Shown here in pieces: positions 25,272 through 34,681 of a stretch of DNA of 64,000 nt. Within the stretch, counting starts at the first letter, position 1. Each line of letters opens with the position of its first letter. This DNA comes from an uncultured Clostridia bacterium (GTDB taxonomy: Bacteria > Bacillota > Clostridia > Christensenellales > CAG-314). A program made the translations under genes and the position numbers. The notes below the pieces were generated by a model that was not told the origin of the DNA, searched no databases, and saw nothing but the letters and a program-made list of their open reading frames with translations. The stretch is from positions 1-64,000 of the forward strand of contig CANRFV010000005.1 of the NCBI GenBank assembly GCA_947629985.1, written 5' to 3'.

Positions 25272-26357
25272 TTACAGAACCTGCACCACAACGTGCAGTA
25301 AATAAATGGATCCGTACATTACAACCTGACTTAACACGTACACCCACAACGAGTAGCGTCCGCAAAAAGTTACGGGGCACACATACCTGGGGTCGACCGA
25401 CGGAAACAGCGTTTGCTTGGCGGGATACAGGCGCTTACCCAAAAACGCCCCCAGCAAGAACCAACCGAAATCGGGCAAAAACAGCAACCAATCGCCGCCG
25501 CCGAATATTGTGCCGTAAAAGTTAGTTAAGCCTTCGCTTTCGCCGAAAATTACTATCAAACTGCCCGTTTGGTGCAAGCGTGCGTAATATCCCAGTACAA
25601 GCGACGTTATTATTACCGCAAACATCGTACAGCCGAAGATGTTTTTTTGCCAATTTTTTACGCACTTTGTTTGCGCCCACTCTACAAAAGCGTACAGCGC
25701 AACCGACAGCGCAATGACGTGTATCACGTTGAAGTAGATGGTCATTTCGTAGCCGAATATTGCTGAAATTGCATACGTAACCGCGGTAAACAGCGCCGCA
25801 AAAATTACCATTTTAAGGGCGCGTTTGCCGTTATTTCGGCTGAAACTGCACGACACGCCGCTTGTAAGCACAAACATCGTTACAAACGCGTCGTGCGTAA
25901 CGCTGCGCAAAGAGCCCGACGCGTAATACGACTGCGCAACATTGTGCAACCAAATAAACAACGACGTTTTGTATACGTCGCCGCCTATCATATCCACGTC
26001 GAACATAAAGTGATCCCACACCACAAACAAGATCATCAAGCCGCGCACAAAGTCCACTTCCCACACGCGTTGGCGCTTGGGAGCGGCGGCAAGTTCGTCT
26101 ATTTCCGCTTGCACTTGCGCGTTGTCAGGCGCATTGCTGTCGGCAACGTCGGCAGGCGCAGTCAAATCAGCCGCTTGCGTTGCGTTTGCCGTTGCGTTGG
26201 CGTCGTCCGATTGCGACAGGGCGGATTTTGTGCCGCGAACGTGCCGCGCGGCGCTGTCCGACGTCGGTTTGCGCTTGGCGCTCGGTTGCGGACGCATATA
26301 TGACGGAGCGTCTTTTTTGTTGCGCGCCGTATTTTTGTTTCGTTTGGTACTGCTCAT
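25272..26357 (-). CDS. Heparan-alpha-glucosaminide N-acetyltransferase-like membrane protein (DUF1624)
   Basis: A 361-residue polytopic membrane protein. The catalytic-domain signature RVWEVDFVRGLMILFVVWDHF begins near residue 98 and is followed by about seven helices, as in bacterial DUF1624 proteins related to lysosomal HGSNAT, which move an acetyl group across a membrane. The first 95 residues are a hydrophilic, low-complexity cytoplasmic extension (Lys/Arg-rich, then Ala/Asp-rich), which is unusual. The substrate is unknown. The start lies 4 bp after the mnmA stop, so the two are probably cotranscribed. Confidence 0.8.
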   Translation of the reverse strand: MSSTKRNKNTARNKKDAPSYMRPQPSAKRKPTSDSAARHVRGTKSALSQSDDANATANATQAADLTAPADVADSNAPDNAQVQAEIDELAAAPKRQRVWEVDFVRGLMILFVVWDHFMFDVDMIGGDVYKTSLFIWLHNVAQSYYASGSLRSVTHDAFVTMFVLTSGVSCSFSRNNGKRALKMVIFAALFTAVTYAISAIFGYEMTIYFNVIHVIALSVALYAFVEWAQTKCVKNWQKNIFGCTMFAVIITSLVLGYYARLHQTGSLIVIFGESEGLTNFYGTIFGGGDWLLFLPDFGWFLLGAFLGKRLYPAKQTLFPSVDPRYVCPVTFCGRYSLWVYVLSQVVMYGSIYLLHVVVQVL

Positions 26358-26361
26358 ACGT

Positions 26362-27435
26362 TTAACCTTTGTACACTTTGTCTATCGTTGCGCCGCCTAT
26401 GCACTTGTTGCCGCTGTAAAATACGGCAAATTGTCCCGGAGTTACCGCGCGTTGCGGTTGGCGAAATTCCACAAATACGCCGTCGTCGCGCAGGGTTACA
26501 TGTACGTCCTGTTCGCTTTGACGGTAGCGGAACTTGGCTGTGCAATCGAACTCGTCCCCTAACGGGCAGGGTATCCAATTGGCACCCGTGGCAAACAACG
26601 CGCGCGACATAAGCACGCTTTCGTCGCCGTGCGAAACAACAAGTTTGTTGGCGGACATATCCTTGTCCGCTACGAACCATCTGCCGCAACCGTCCGACGT
26701 GCCGCCCAAACCCAAACCGCGGCGCTGTCCCAACGTGTAGTACATCAGTCCGATATGCTCGCCCACTTTGTTGCCGTCGGTATCCACAATGTCGCCGGGG
26801 CAATTGGGCAGATAATTTTGCAAAAATTTGCGAAAATTGCGCTCTCCGATAAAACAAATACCCGTGCTGTCCTTTTTGGCGGCGTTTACCAAGCCCAATT
26901 TACGCGCGATGTCGCGCACTTCCTGCTTGGTTACGTCGGCAAGCGGAAACAACACATCGGACAGTTGGCTTTGCGACAGTTGATTGAGAAAATAGGTCTG
27001 GTCCTTGGATTGATCGCGCGCTTTAAGCAGATAATGCGCTCCGTCGTCGGAATGTAACACGCCGCAATAATGCCCCGTGGCTATGTAATCCGCGCCCAAT
27101 GCCTTGGCATAGTCGGCAAAAGGACCGAATTTTATTTCGCGATTGCACAATACGTCGGGATTGGGAGTGCGCCCCTTGGCGTATTCGTCCAAAAAATACT
27201 TGAACACGCGCTCGCGATACTGTTTGGCAAAATTGACGGAATAGTAGGCAATGCCGAGTTTGTCCGAAACGCGTTTGACGTCATCGTAATCCTGTTCGGC
27301 AGTGCAACAACCGTCGTCTTGCTCGTCCCAATTGTGCATAAACAGCGCTATTACGTTGTAACCCTGCTGTTTTAGCAGCCAAGCGGATACGGCGCTGTCC
27401 ACGCCGCCGCTCATTCCCAATACAACCGTTTTCAT
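26362..27435 (-). CDS. mnmA: tRNA-specific 2-thiouridylase
   Basis: A 357-residue cytoplasmic enzyme that puts the 2-thio group on U34 of tRNA-Lys, Glu and Gln. The N-terminal PP-loop is GMSGGVDSAVSA. The two catalytic cysteines are in NPDVLCNREIKFG and DSTGICFIGERNF, and the RGLGLGG and C-terminal beta-barrel (VTPGQFAVFYSG) follow. The length is typical. No clear ribosome binding site is visible before the ATG. It lies 68 bp after rho. Confidence 0.96.
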   Translation of the reverse strand: MKTVVLGMSGGVDSAVSAWLLKQQGYNVIALFMHNWDEQDDGCCTAEQDYDDVKRVSDKLGIAYYSVNFAKQYRERVFKYFLDEYAKGRTPNPDVLCNREIKFGPFADYAKALGADYIATGHYCGVLHSDDGAHYLLKARDQSKDQTYFLNQLSQSQLSDVLFPLADVTKQEVRDIARKLGLVNAAKKDSTGICFIGERNFRKFLQNYLPNCPGDIVDTDGNKVGEHIGLMYYTLGQRRGLGLGGTSDGCGRWFVADKDMSANKLVVSHGDESVLMSRALFATGANWIPCPLGDEFDCTAKFRYRQSEQDVHVTLRDDGVFVEFRQPQRAVTPGQFAVFYSGNKCIGGATIDKVYKG

Positions 27436-27503
27436 AAGTTACATAATAAACGCATACGCCCAACGCGCCGTAAATTGCGCCAAGGCGTATTGCGAAATTT
27501 TTG

Positions 27504-28916
27504 TTATTTCTTCATTGCACGACGCGCTTCCGCCGAACGCACAAGACGTTTGAGCGTATCGATGGTTTCGTCGTTGTTTTCGGTGGTCATTACCACTTCG
27601 AGCAGTTCTTCGGTGGCTTGCACGCTGTCCTCGCGCGAAAGCATGCGGCGCACGAGATACATACCTTCCAACTGATTTTGGTTAAGCAACAGTTCTTCGC
27701 GACGGGTACCGCTGCGATTGAGATCGACCGCGGGGAAAATACGCTTTTCGCTCATACGGCGGTCAAGTTGAATTTCCATATTGCCCGTGCCCTTGAACTC
27801 TTCGTAAATGATGTCGTCCATTTTGCTGCCCGTATCGATGAGCGCCGTTGCCAAAATGGTAAGGCTGCCGCCGCCACGCACGTTACGTCCCGAACCGAAC
27901 AGTTTTTTCGGTTCTTGCAATGCGGCGATATCCAAACCGCCCGTAAGAGTGCGTCCCGTTTGCTCGGCTATCTGGTTGTAGGCGCGCCCCAAGCGGGTAA
28001 TGCTGTCCAACAAAATCATTACGTCCTGCCCCTGCTCCACACGGCGGCGGGCGTTGGCAAACACCAACTCCGCAATGCGGCAGTGATTGTAGGGCTGTTG
28101 ATCGAACGTGGAATACACCACTTCGCAATTTACGCTCTCCTTAAAGTCGGTAACTTCTTCCGGACGCTCGTCTATCAGCAATACGGTAAGATGTATTTCG
28201 GGGTGGTTGCGCGTAATTGCCATTGCCAACTTTTTGAGCAAAATGGTTTTGCCCGTTTTGGGCGGGGCTACGATAAGCCCGCGCTGACCCTTGCCTATGG
28301 GCGCTACCAAGTCCAACACGCGCAGCGAATAATCGCTCTTTTCCGAACGCAAATTGAGACGTTGATTGGGAAAACACGGTTCCAACGCGTCAAACGGGGT
28401 GCGCTTTATTTCCTGACACACCACGTCGTTTATTTCTTCCACAAATATCGCCGTGGGCGCCGCCTTGTCGGGATACTGGCGCAAAACAACTTTAAGTTTG
28501 TCGCCCGACTTGAGATTCATACGCGAAACGATATTGGACGATACGTAATAGTCCTTGCCGGGCGTACTCGAATAGTTGTGCGTTCGCACAAAACCGTAAC
28601 CGTCGCTTATTATTTCCAAAATACCCGTGCGCGGCAAGGCGGGATCGACGTTGTCGGCATTTACCGCCGTATCGGGCGTCAACACGGGCTCGTCCTGCTT
28701 GACGTTGTCGCTGCCCTTGGGCGGACGACCGGATTTTTTGGGCGTTTCGGGGGCAAGTTCGCCCTTGTACGCCGCGATGATTTTGTCGATAAGTACGCTG
28801 CGTTTGAGATTGCGCGGAATAAGACCGAACTCACGCGCGGTAGAGCGCAATTCGCTGACGGTCATTTTTTCCGTCTGTGCAACAAGATCTTCCAACGATT
28901 CGAATTTAGTGGACAT
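27504..28916 (-). CDS. rho: Transcription termination factor Rho
   Basis: A 470-residue hexameric RNA helicase that ends transcription. It has the N-terminal Rho_N helix bundle (LEDLVAQTEKMTVSELRSTA), a short charged linker, the cold-shock-like RNA-binding domain (GILEIISDGYGFVRT), Walker A (APPKTGKT), Walker B (VMILLDSITRL), and the Q- and R-loops (SGSRNVRGGGSL-like GSGRNVRGGGS). I chose the ATG at 28914-28916, which has AGGAGG 6 nt upstream, rather than the start 12 codons earlier. Rho-dependent ends may explain why several operons here lack visible hairpin terminators. Confidence 0.97.
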   Translation of the reverse strand: MSTKFESLEDLVAQTEKMTVSELRSTAREFGLIPRNLKRSVLIDKIIAAYKGELAPETPKKSGRPPKGSDNVKQDEPVLTPDTAVNADNVDPALPRTGILEIISDGYGFVRTHNYSSTPGKDYYVSSNIVSRMNLKSGDKLKVVLRQYPDKAAPTAIFVEEINDVVCQEIKRTPFDALEPCFPNQRLNLRSEKSDYSLRVLDLVAPIGKGQRGLIVAPPKTGKTILLKKLAMAITRNHPEIHLTVLLIDERPEEVTDFKESVNCEVVYSTFDQQPYNHCRIAELVFANARRRVEQGQDVMILLDSITRLGRAYNQIAEQTGRTLTGGLDIAALQEPKKLFGSGRNVRGGGSLTILATALIDTGSKMDDIIYEEFKGTGNMEIQLDRRMSEKRIFPAVDLNRSGTRREELLLNQNQLEGMYLVRRMLSREDSVQATEELLEVVMTTENNDETIDTLKRLVRSAEARRAMKK

Positions 28917-29048
28917 TGTTCCTCCTGAAATAAAACATACGGCAAGCCGCACTTTTTAATAAAATATCAAAAGTAAATTGATTTGCAAGCAACAAACAGA
29001 CACAACGGATAATTATGTCTTGGTTTTGTTGTCAATAAAATTTTTATT

Positions 29049-29077
29049 ATTGTATTACATATTTTAGTCTTTGTCAA
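29049..29077 (-). promoter_or_regulatory. Sigma-A promoter of rho
   Basis: On the minus strand TTGACA (29072-29077), 17 bp and TACAAT (29049-29054). The leader is about 130 nt, and a second TTGACA occurs in it. Long AT-rich leaders are common for rho, which is autoregulated in many bacteria. Confidence 0.75.
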
Positions 29078-29137
29078 CAGTAAAAATACATTGAAATTTG
29101 TTGAAAAAGACGCAAAAATATCACAATCGAAATAAAA

Positions 29138-30619
29138 TTACTTACAACGCGCCTGGCGCACCGCTTTGTGCCAACCTTCCAGCAATTTGTCGCGGTGTTG
29201 TTGCGTCATAGACGGCTGAAAACGGCTTACGGCGGAAATATTTCGACGGATATCGTCGACGCTCGTCCAATAACCTGCGGTAAGCCCCGCAAGGTAACAC
29301 GCGCCCAGCGCCGTAGTATCGGTAATTTGCGGACGTATAACTTCCGCGTCCAGCAGATCTGCCTGAAATTGCATCAAAAAGTTGTTTACGCTGGCTCCGC
29401 CGTCAACGTTGAGTTGCGTAATTTTTATTGCGGCGTCGCGTTGCATTGCGGACACCACGTCGTACACCTGGTAATCGATCGCTTCCAAAGCGGCGCGTAT
29501 TACGTGTGCGCGCGTTGTGCCGCGAGTTATACCCGTAATTGTTCCGCGCACGTCCGCGTCCCAATAAGGCGCGCCCATGCCCGTAAACGCGGGAACGACA
29601 TATACGCCGTCGGTATCGGGCACTTTGTCGGCGTACTCTTCCGACTCGGACGCGTTGCGAATAACAAGCAACCCGTCGCGCAGCCATTGCACTATTGCGC
29701 CCGCGATGAACACGCTGCCTTCCAACACGTATTGCGGTTTGCCGTCCAAACAAGCGGCAAGCGTGGTAAGCAGACCGTTGTCCGACTTGACAGCCACGTC
29801 GCCCGTGTTCATCAACAAAAAGCAACCCGTGCCGTAAGTGTTTTTGAGATCGCCCTTGTTTACGCATAAATGCCCGAACAGCGCCGCCTGCTGGTCGCCT
29901 ACCGCGCTGCAAATGGGCACATTGCCAATAAACTGCTGCGACGTAGTGCCGAACGCGTACCCCGACGGGTAAACCTGCGGCAACATACATTCGGGTATGT
30001 CGAATAATTTGAGCAGGTCCTTGTCCCAACACAGCGTGTGTATATTAAACAGCATAGTACGGCTGGCGTTGGTGTAATCGGTTGCGAATATTTTGCCGCC
30101 GGACAGTCTCCACATAAGAAACGTGTCCACCGTACCGAACAGCAACTTGCCTTGCTCGGCGCGTTGGCGTGCGCCCGCAACGTTGTCGAGTATCCACTTT
30201 ATTTTGGTTGCGGAAAAATAGGCGTCTATTACCAGACCCGTTTTGTCGTATATGTAGCCGGACAAACCGTTGCGCTTCAATTCTTCGCAGTAGTCGGCGG
30301 TACGTCTGCACTGCCACACAATGGCGTTGTAGACGGGCTTGCCCGTATCTTTGTCCCACACAAGCGTGGTTTCGCGTTGATTGGTAATGCCTATCGCGGC
30401 AATTTGACTGATATCCGCATTGGCGTGTATCAACGCTTCGGCGATAACGCCCATCTGACTGCCGTACAGGTCGCTGGGGTCGTGTTCCACCCACCCCGCC
30501 TTGGGATAAATTTGCGCAAATTCCTGATGCGCACTGCCCACAATGTTGCCGCGCCTGTCAAAAACCATCGCGCGCGACGACGTTGTGCCTTGGTCCAACG
30601 CCAAAATGTATTTTTCCAT
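29138..30619 (-). CDS. glpK: Glycerol kinase
   Basis: A 493-residue FGGY-family kinase that phosphorylates glycerol to glycerol 3-phosphate. It opens [18 protein letters not shown] (phosphate 1) and has the conserved [34 protein letters not shown] and the C-terminal [18 protein letters not shown]. The length is typical. There is no glpF or glpD nearby, so it may feed phospholipid synthesis; plsX also lies in the window but far away. It begins 57 bp after yfcE and may share its transcript. The ribosome binding site is AAAGGTAG. Confidence 0.96.
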   Translation of the reverse strand: MEKYILALDQGTTSSRAMVFDRRGNIVGSAHQEFAQIYPKAGWVEHDPSDLYGSQMGVIAEALIHANADISQIAAIGITNQRETTLVWDKDTGKPVYNAIVWQCRRTADYCEELKRNGLSGYIYDKTGLVIDAYFSATKIKWILDNVAGARQRAEQGKLLFGTVDTFLMWRLSGGKIFATDYTNASRTMLFNIHTLCWDKDLLKLFDIPECMLPQVYPSGYAFGTTSQQFIGNVPICSAVGDQQAALFGHLCVNKGDLKNTYGTGCFLLMNTGDVAVKSDNGLLTTLAACLDGKPQYVLEGSVFIAGAIVQWLRDGLLVIRNASESEEYADKVPDTDGVYVVPAFTGMGAPYWDADVRGTITGITRGTTRAHVIRAALEAIDYQVYDVVSAMQRDAAIKITQLNVDGGASVNNFLMQFQADLLDAEVIRPQITDTTALGACYLAGLTAGYWTSVDDIRRNISAVSRFQPSMTQQHRDKLLEGWHKAVRQARCK

Positions 30620-30676
30620 AAAAACTACCTTTATTTACAGTTAAACCGTCTACGCAAACGGCAAACGGCTGTAAAA

Positions 30677-31216
30677 TCAATCCGTAAAGTTGTGCTGCGC
30701 TGCAATATTGCCGTCAAAGTCGTACAGCGTTACGCCGCCGTCGTCTATTATGCAATAGGTAGACGCGTCCTTGGGCAACGACGCACTGCCGACGTTTACG
30801 CATATTACGCCGCTTTTTACCGCAATGCGGCTGATGTGAAAATGTCCGTACACAAGCACGTCGCCCTGCGCCAATTTGGGCAGGCTGTCGCCGTTGTAAA
30901 CGTGTCCGTGCGTAAAAAACACGCGTCTGCCACCCACAAACATAACGTTGTTGTCCACAAAGGGAAAGGCGCTTATCATTTCGTCTACGTCGCTGTCGCA
31001 ATTGCCCCTAACCGCAACCGTCTCGGCGGAAACGGCGGACAAAATTTCGGCAACCTTCATCGGGGCGTAATCGAGCGGAAAGGGGTTGCGCGGACCGTGA
31101 TTGTAAATATCGCCCAACAGCACCAACGCGTCGGCTCCGCTTTTGTTAAATGCTTCCGTAATTTTTTGCGCCCAATATGCCGAACCGTGAATGTCCGACG
31201 CTACAAAAATCTTCAC
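30677..31216 (-). CDS. YfcE-type metallophosphoesterase
   Basis: A 179-residue phosphodiesterase of the YfcE/MJ0936 family. The metal-binding motifs are complete: SDIHGS, LLGDIYNHGPR, RGNCDSD, THGH and YGHFH. The start is GTG (31214-31216), and its AGGAG site is formed by the ricT stop codon region, so the two genes are closely coupled. The natural substrate is unknown. Confidence 0.9.
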   Translation of the reverse strand: MKIFVASDIHGSAYWAQKITEAFNKSGADALVLLGDIYNHGPRNPFPLDYAPMKVAEILSAVSAETVAVRGNCDSDVDEMISAFPFVDNNVMFVGGRRVFFTHGHVYNGDSLPKLAQGDVLVYGHFHISRIAVKSGVICVNVGSASLPKDASTYCIIDDGGVTLYDFDGNIAAQHNFTD

Positions 31217-31225
31217 AATGGTCTC

Positions 31226-32134
31226 CTACTCGTCTGTTTCGGGCAAAATGTCCGTATCGTCGTCATCGTCGTCATCGGGCTCGTTTTTGCAACCGTTGCA
31301 TTGAGCGCAGGCATTGCCGTAAACGGGCGTTATACCCAACTGTTCCAACGTGTATTCGTTGATTTGCACTTCGCCTTCGCCTATTTCGGTGCTTACCACC
31401 ACGGTTTGGCGCAAGACGTCCACTTTGTCTACCCTGCCCTTGCCGTTGGGCGTATCTATTACCGAATTGACCTTGGGCATAAATTTGAGAGTGTCGGCGT
31501 AATAGTCGTCCTCGAATTTGAGACAGCACATCAGCCGTCCGCACAAACCCGAAATTTTGCCGGGGTTAAGCGACAGCCCTTGGTGCTTTGCCATCTTGAT
31601 GGACACGCGTTCGAAATCGCCCATATAGTCGTTGCAACAGCACACTCTGCCGCACGGTCCCAAACCGCCCTTCATTTTGCACTCGTCGCGTATGCCGATT
31701 TGGCGCAATTCGATGCGCATATGGAAAGTTGCGGCAAGTTCCTTTACCAAATCGCGGAAATCTATGCGGTTATCCGACGTGAAGTAAAACAGCACCTTGC
31801 TGTTGTCAAACGTAAATTCGGCGTCGACAAACTTCATATCCATTTTGCGACGGTTTGCCATATCCTGCGCCTGACGTATTGCGTGCGCGCGCTTGGCTAT
31901 GTTTTCGGCGCGCTGTTGTTCGTCGGCGGCGGTAGCCTTGCGCAAAACGGGTTTGAGTTCGCCCTTTATTTCGTCGTCGGCAACTTCCGTGTTGGGTACA
32001 GCCACAGTGCCGTACTCCACTCCGCGCGCGGTTTCGACTATTGCGCCGTCGCCTTTGTTCAATTGTATGTCGTTGGGGGCAAAATAGTAAAGTTTGCCCG
32101 AATCCTTAAACTTGATACCTACGATTTGCGACAT
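31226..32134 (-). CDS. ricT: PSP1-domain protein RicT (YaaT)
   Basis: A 302-residue PSP1 domain protein. It carries the Cys-rich signatures CKMKGGLGPCGRVCCC and CGRLMCC that bind an iron-sulphur cluster in the RicT/RicA/RicF complex. In Bacillus subtilis this complex helps RNase Y mature mRNAs and affects competence and sporulation. The C-terminus has an extra CAQCNGC and a run of acidic residues. Its start overlaps holB by 16 bp. The order tmk-holB-ricT matches Firmicutes. Confidence 0.93.
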   Translation of the reverse strand: MSQIVGIKFKDSGKLYYFAPNDIQLNKGDGAIVETARGVEYGTVAVPNTEVADDEIKGELKPVLRKATAADEQQRAENIAKRAHAIRQAQDMANRRKMDMKFVDAEFTFDNSKVLFYFTSDNRIDFRDLVKELAATFHMRIELRQIGIRDECKMKGGLGPCGRVCCCNDYMGDFERVSIKMAKHQGLSLNPGKISGLCGRLMCCLKFEDDYYADTLKFMPKVNSVIDTPNGKGRVDKVDVLRQTVVVSTEIGEGEVQINEYTLEQLGITPVYGNACAQCNGCKNEPDDDDDDDTDILPETDE

Positions 32135-33099
32135 CTGTATCTCATCTCCAATATATTACTTAACAAACGGTCTACAACAACGGTTACGTTGCCGCCGTTA
32201 TCCAATCTCTTTTTTGCTTGGTTCAGCAGTTCGACGCACCCTTCCGCCGCATTAAGCGTGTACAACTCGCAAATTGCGCGTACCGTATCTGCCATCGACG
32301 GCAACAAACAAAGTTGCGGCGCCAAACGGTAAACTATGCTTTCGCGCATAAGCACGGTCAAAAATCCCAAAACGTCGCCGATGTGGTCGCGCTTGGACAA
32401 TATGTCCGAAGCAAAACGCAGGGCGTTCTTGGTAGAAGTCATCTGCGTGGCTATATCCGCCGCCAACGCATAGCAATCGAACACGACGTCGTCGGCAAAA
32501 AGTTGCTCTGCCGTTTCCGCGCTTCCGCCCGCCATTGCCGCAGCCATTTCGCTGTATTTGGCGTCGTAGCCGCGCGCAACAAGCAAGTCGCGCACCTGCC
32601 GTTCGGTCTGTCGGTGCTGGCGCAATATCTGACACCTGCTGCGCACCGTGGGCAACAGCCCTTCGGCATCGGTTACGCCGATAAAAATATATATGCCCGT
32701 AAGCGGCTCTTCCAGCGTTTTGAGCAGTTTGTTTTGCCACAGTTCACTGCCTACGCCCGCAACCGAATCGGCTGCGTTTAGCAAAAAAACGCGCGCTTCG
32801 CTGTTGTCTACGGGACGTTTGGCGCTTTCGTCCACCAAGTACGCTATGTCCGTAACCGTAAGACGCGTTTTGTCGGGGTCGACGGGCAACGTTATTACGT
32901 CCTGATGTTTGCCGCTTTGTACCTTACGACAGCACACGCAATCGTCGTCGGTATGGTTGGGGCACATCGTAACCACAGCGCACTCCGCAAGCAGGCGCGG
33001 CAAGCGTTTGGCTTCGCCCGCAACTATATACGCGTGGGACGCGCACCCTTCGGCAAACGCCTTTATTAAATATTGACCTATATTTGGGTCGAAATTCAT
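32119..33099 (-). CDS. holB: DNA polymerase III delta-prime subunit
   Basis: A 326-residue clamp-loader subunit. It has the zinc module CPNHTDDDCVCC, the sensor-like LLKTLEEPLTGIYIFIGV, and SRCQILR near residue 160. The P-loop is not intact (AGEAKRLPR), as is usual for delta-prime, which does not hydrolyse ATP. It overlaps the tmk stop by 4 bp (ATGA) and ricT by 16 bp. Confidence 0.92.
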   Translation of the reverse strand: MNFDPNIGQYLIKAFAEGCASHAYIVAGEAKRLPRLLAECAVVTMCPNHTDDDCVCCRKVQSGKHQDVITLPVDPDKTRLTVTDIAYLVDESAKRPVDNSEARVFLLNAADSVAGVGSELWQNKLLKTLEEPLTGIYIFIGVTDAEGLLPTVRSRCQILRQHRQTERQVRDLLVARGYDAKYSEMAAAMAGGSAETAEQLFADDVVFDCYALAADIATQMTSTKNALRFASDILSKRDHIGDVLGFLTVLMRESIVYRLAPQLCLLPSMADTVRAICELYTLNAAEGCVELLNQAKKRLDNGGNVTVVVDRLLSNILEMRYRCRKS

Positions 33100-33722
33100 T
33101 TCAAAATTCCCCGTTTAATCAATACTTCGCGCAACTTGCGCTGAGTTTGCTCCACGCTGCCCGACGCGTCGATAACTTCGAATTTGTCGGGGTCGGCGGC
33201 AATAAGTTGCTTGTAGCCGCTGTACACCTTGGCGTGGAAAGCGTAATCCACCGCTTCCATTCGGTCGGATTGGTCCGCACCGCCCTTGCGCGAAAATGCG
33301 TCCTGCGGCGACAGATCCAAAAAAATCGTAAATTCGGGCATATATTCGCCCACGGCGATACGGTTGAGTTCCACTATCTTGTCCAATCCCAAGCCGCGCG
33401 CAATGCCCTGATATACATACGACGAATGTACAAATCTGTCGCAAAATACTATTTTGCCCTGTTCCAAAGCGGGTTTTACAATGTCTTTAAGGTGTTGGAT
33501 ACGCGACGACGCGTACAAAAACGCTTCGCACATATCGTCCATTGCGCTGTTGTTGGCGTCCAAAATTATACGCCGTATTTGTTCGGCGATATCGCTGCCG
33601 CCCGGTTCGCGCGTAAAAACGATATTGTCCAAGCCGCGCTCGGCGCAGTATTGTTTAAGTAATTTGGTCTGGTAAGTTTTACCTACGCCGTCGCAGCCTT
33701 CTATCGTAATGAAATTGCGCAT
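33096..33722 (-). CDS. tmk: Thymidylate kinase
   Basis: A 208-residue enzyme that phosphorylates dTMP to dTDP. It has the P-loop EGCDGVGKT, the DR(F/Y)-type motif FCDRFVHSSYVYQG, the REPGGS loop and the LID region. I chose the ATG at 33720-33722, with AGAGGT upstream; the longer frame adds 28 residues without similarity. It is the first gene of the tmk-holB-ricT-yfcE operon. Confidence 0.96.
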   Translation of the reverse strand: MRNFITIEGCDGVGKTYQTKLLKQYCAERGLDNIVFTREPGGSDIAEQIRRIILDANNSAMDDMCEAFLYASSRIQHLKDIVKPALEQGKIVFCDRFVHSSYVYQGIARGLGLDKIVELNRIAVGEYMPEFTIFLDLSPQDAFSRKGGADQSDRMEAVDYAFHAKVYSGYKQLIAADPDKFEVIDASGSVEQTQRKLREVLIKRGILK

Positions 33723-33796
33723 ATCCGTACCTCTTTTTGTCCTGCTGAGTGCGATCTCACTGCGCGGCACAACGCGTGCAAAATCGCATTTACAAT

Positions 33797-33825
33797 ATCT
33801 TAGCATATTTTGCGATATATTTCAA
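33797..33825 (-). promoter_or_regulatory. Promoter of the tmk operon
   Basis: On the minus strand TTGAAA (33820-33825), 17 bp and TAAGAT (33797-33802). Confidence 0.6.
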
Positions 33826-33942
33826 GCGTTTGCCAAAATACCCGACAAAAACCTTTTTTGCCGCGCAAAAGGTATTTGAGCGCGGTATAAAGTCAATAAT
33901 ATCACAGTCAAAACGTCCTTTACGCCGCAACCGACGCCGCGC

Positions 33943-33971
33943 TTGACAACGGCGCAAAGCGCGGGTATAAT
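33943..33971 (+). promoter_or_regulatory. Perfect consensus promoter of the alkyltransferase gene
   Basis: TTGACA (33943-33948), 17 bp and TATAAT (33966-33971). The start codon is only 20 bp downstream and has no ribosome binding site, so the 5' leader is about 13 nt. Confidence 0.8.
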
Positions 33972-33990
33972 GCCGTTATCGGTAAAAATT

Positions 33991-34302
33991 ATGACAGACG
34001 GATTTTTTGCAAAAGTATACCAGACGGTAAAAATGATACCCCGCGGCAAAGTTGCCACTTACGGGCAGATAGCGCGGTTGATAGGACATCCGCGGGCGGC
34101 GCGGCAGGTGGGTTGGGCGTTGCACGTAAACCCCGAACCGATAATTGTGCCCTGCCACCGCGTGGTAAACCGCAACGGCGCGCTGTCGGGCGCGTTTGCA
34201 TTCGGCGGAATGGATATGCAACGCAATCTGTTGGAAAGCGAAGGCGTTTGTTTTGACCAAACGGGCTGCGTGGACTTGTCCGTTTACCTGTGGGAGAAAT
34301 GA
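33991..34302 (+). CDS. Short O6-alkylguanine-DNA alkyltransferase-like protein (catalytic domain only)
   Basis: A 103-residue protein equal to the C-terminal domain of Ogt/MGMT. It has the DNA-binding helix and arginine finger region (GRPRAARQVG-like HPRAARQVGWALHVNP) and the active-site PCHRVV with Cys55. The usual N-terminal domain is absent, as in the Atl/YbaZ proteins; those carry Trp instead of the Cys, whereas this one keeps it, so it may be an active small alkyltransferase. A frame extending 16 codons upstream would overlap the promoter, so I chose the ATG at 33991. The next gene starts 1 bp after the stop codon. Confidence 0.88.
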   Translation: MTDGFFAKVYQTVKMIPRGKVATYGQIARLIGHPRAARQVGWALHVNPEPIIVPCHRVVNRNGALSGAFAFGGMDMQRNLLESEGVCFDQTGCVDLSVYLWEK

Positions 34303-34303
34303 T

Positions 34304-34669
34304 ATGCTGGACAAAAAATCCGAATCGCTGTTGGCGCTGTTGCTTGATTTGGCGGGGTTGGAATACACCGTGTTGGACAAAAACGTTTTGTCCGACAAAT
34401 TGCCCGCGCGGCACAAAATGAACCCGCAAAGCGTTACGGCGGCGCTTACGTACCTTAAAGAAAACGGCTACATCAGCGTAAAATATCAGGACAAGGAAGA
34501 AATATGCCTGTGCGCCACCATCAAGGCGCAATCGTATTTCGAAGGAGAAAAGGCGCTCGCTCCCAAAACAAAAATTGCCGACGCGCAAATATGGCTGTTG
34601 TTTTTAGGCGTATTTGCGGCGGCGTTTTGCGGGGCGTTGGCAGCCGTATTTGTTGCCAAAACTATGTAA
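34304..34669 (+). CDS. Small membrane-anchored winged-helix-like protein (first of two)
   Basis: A 121-residue protein I do not recognise by family. Residues 1-75 look like a winged-helix domain (LDKKSESLLALLLDLAG, VTAALTYLKENGYISVKYQD with the wing and recognition-helix pattern), and residues about 95-117 form one membrane helix (LLFLGVFAAAFCGALAAVF). The start ATG at 34304 has GGGAG upstream, inside the end of the alkyltransferase gene. It and the next gene appear to be diverged tandem copies. A membrane-tethered regulator is possible but unproven. Confidence 0.65.
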   Translation: MLDKKSESLLALLLDLAGLEYTVLDKNVLSDKLPARHKMNPQSVTAALTYLKENGYISVKYQDKEEICLCATIKAQSYFEGEKALAPKTKIADAQIWLLFLGVFAAAFCGALAAVFVAKTM

Positions 34670-34681
34670 GGAGAACACCGA

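Noticed and set aside
30038-32332. Plus-strand open frame of 764 codons
   Set aside because: Antisense to glpK, yfcE and ricT, all certain genes with conserved motifs.
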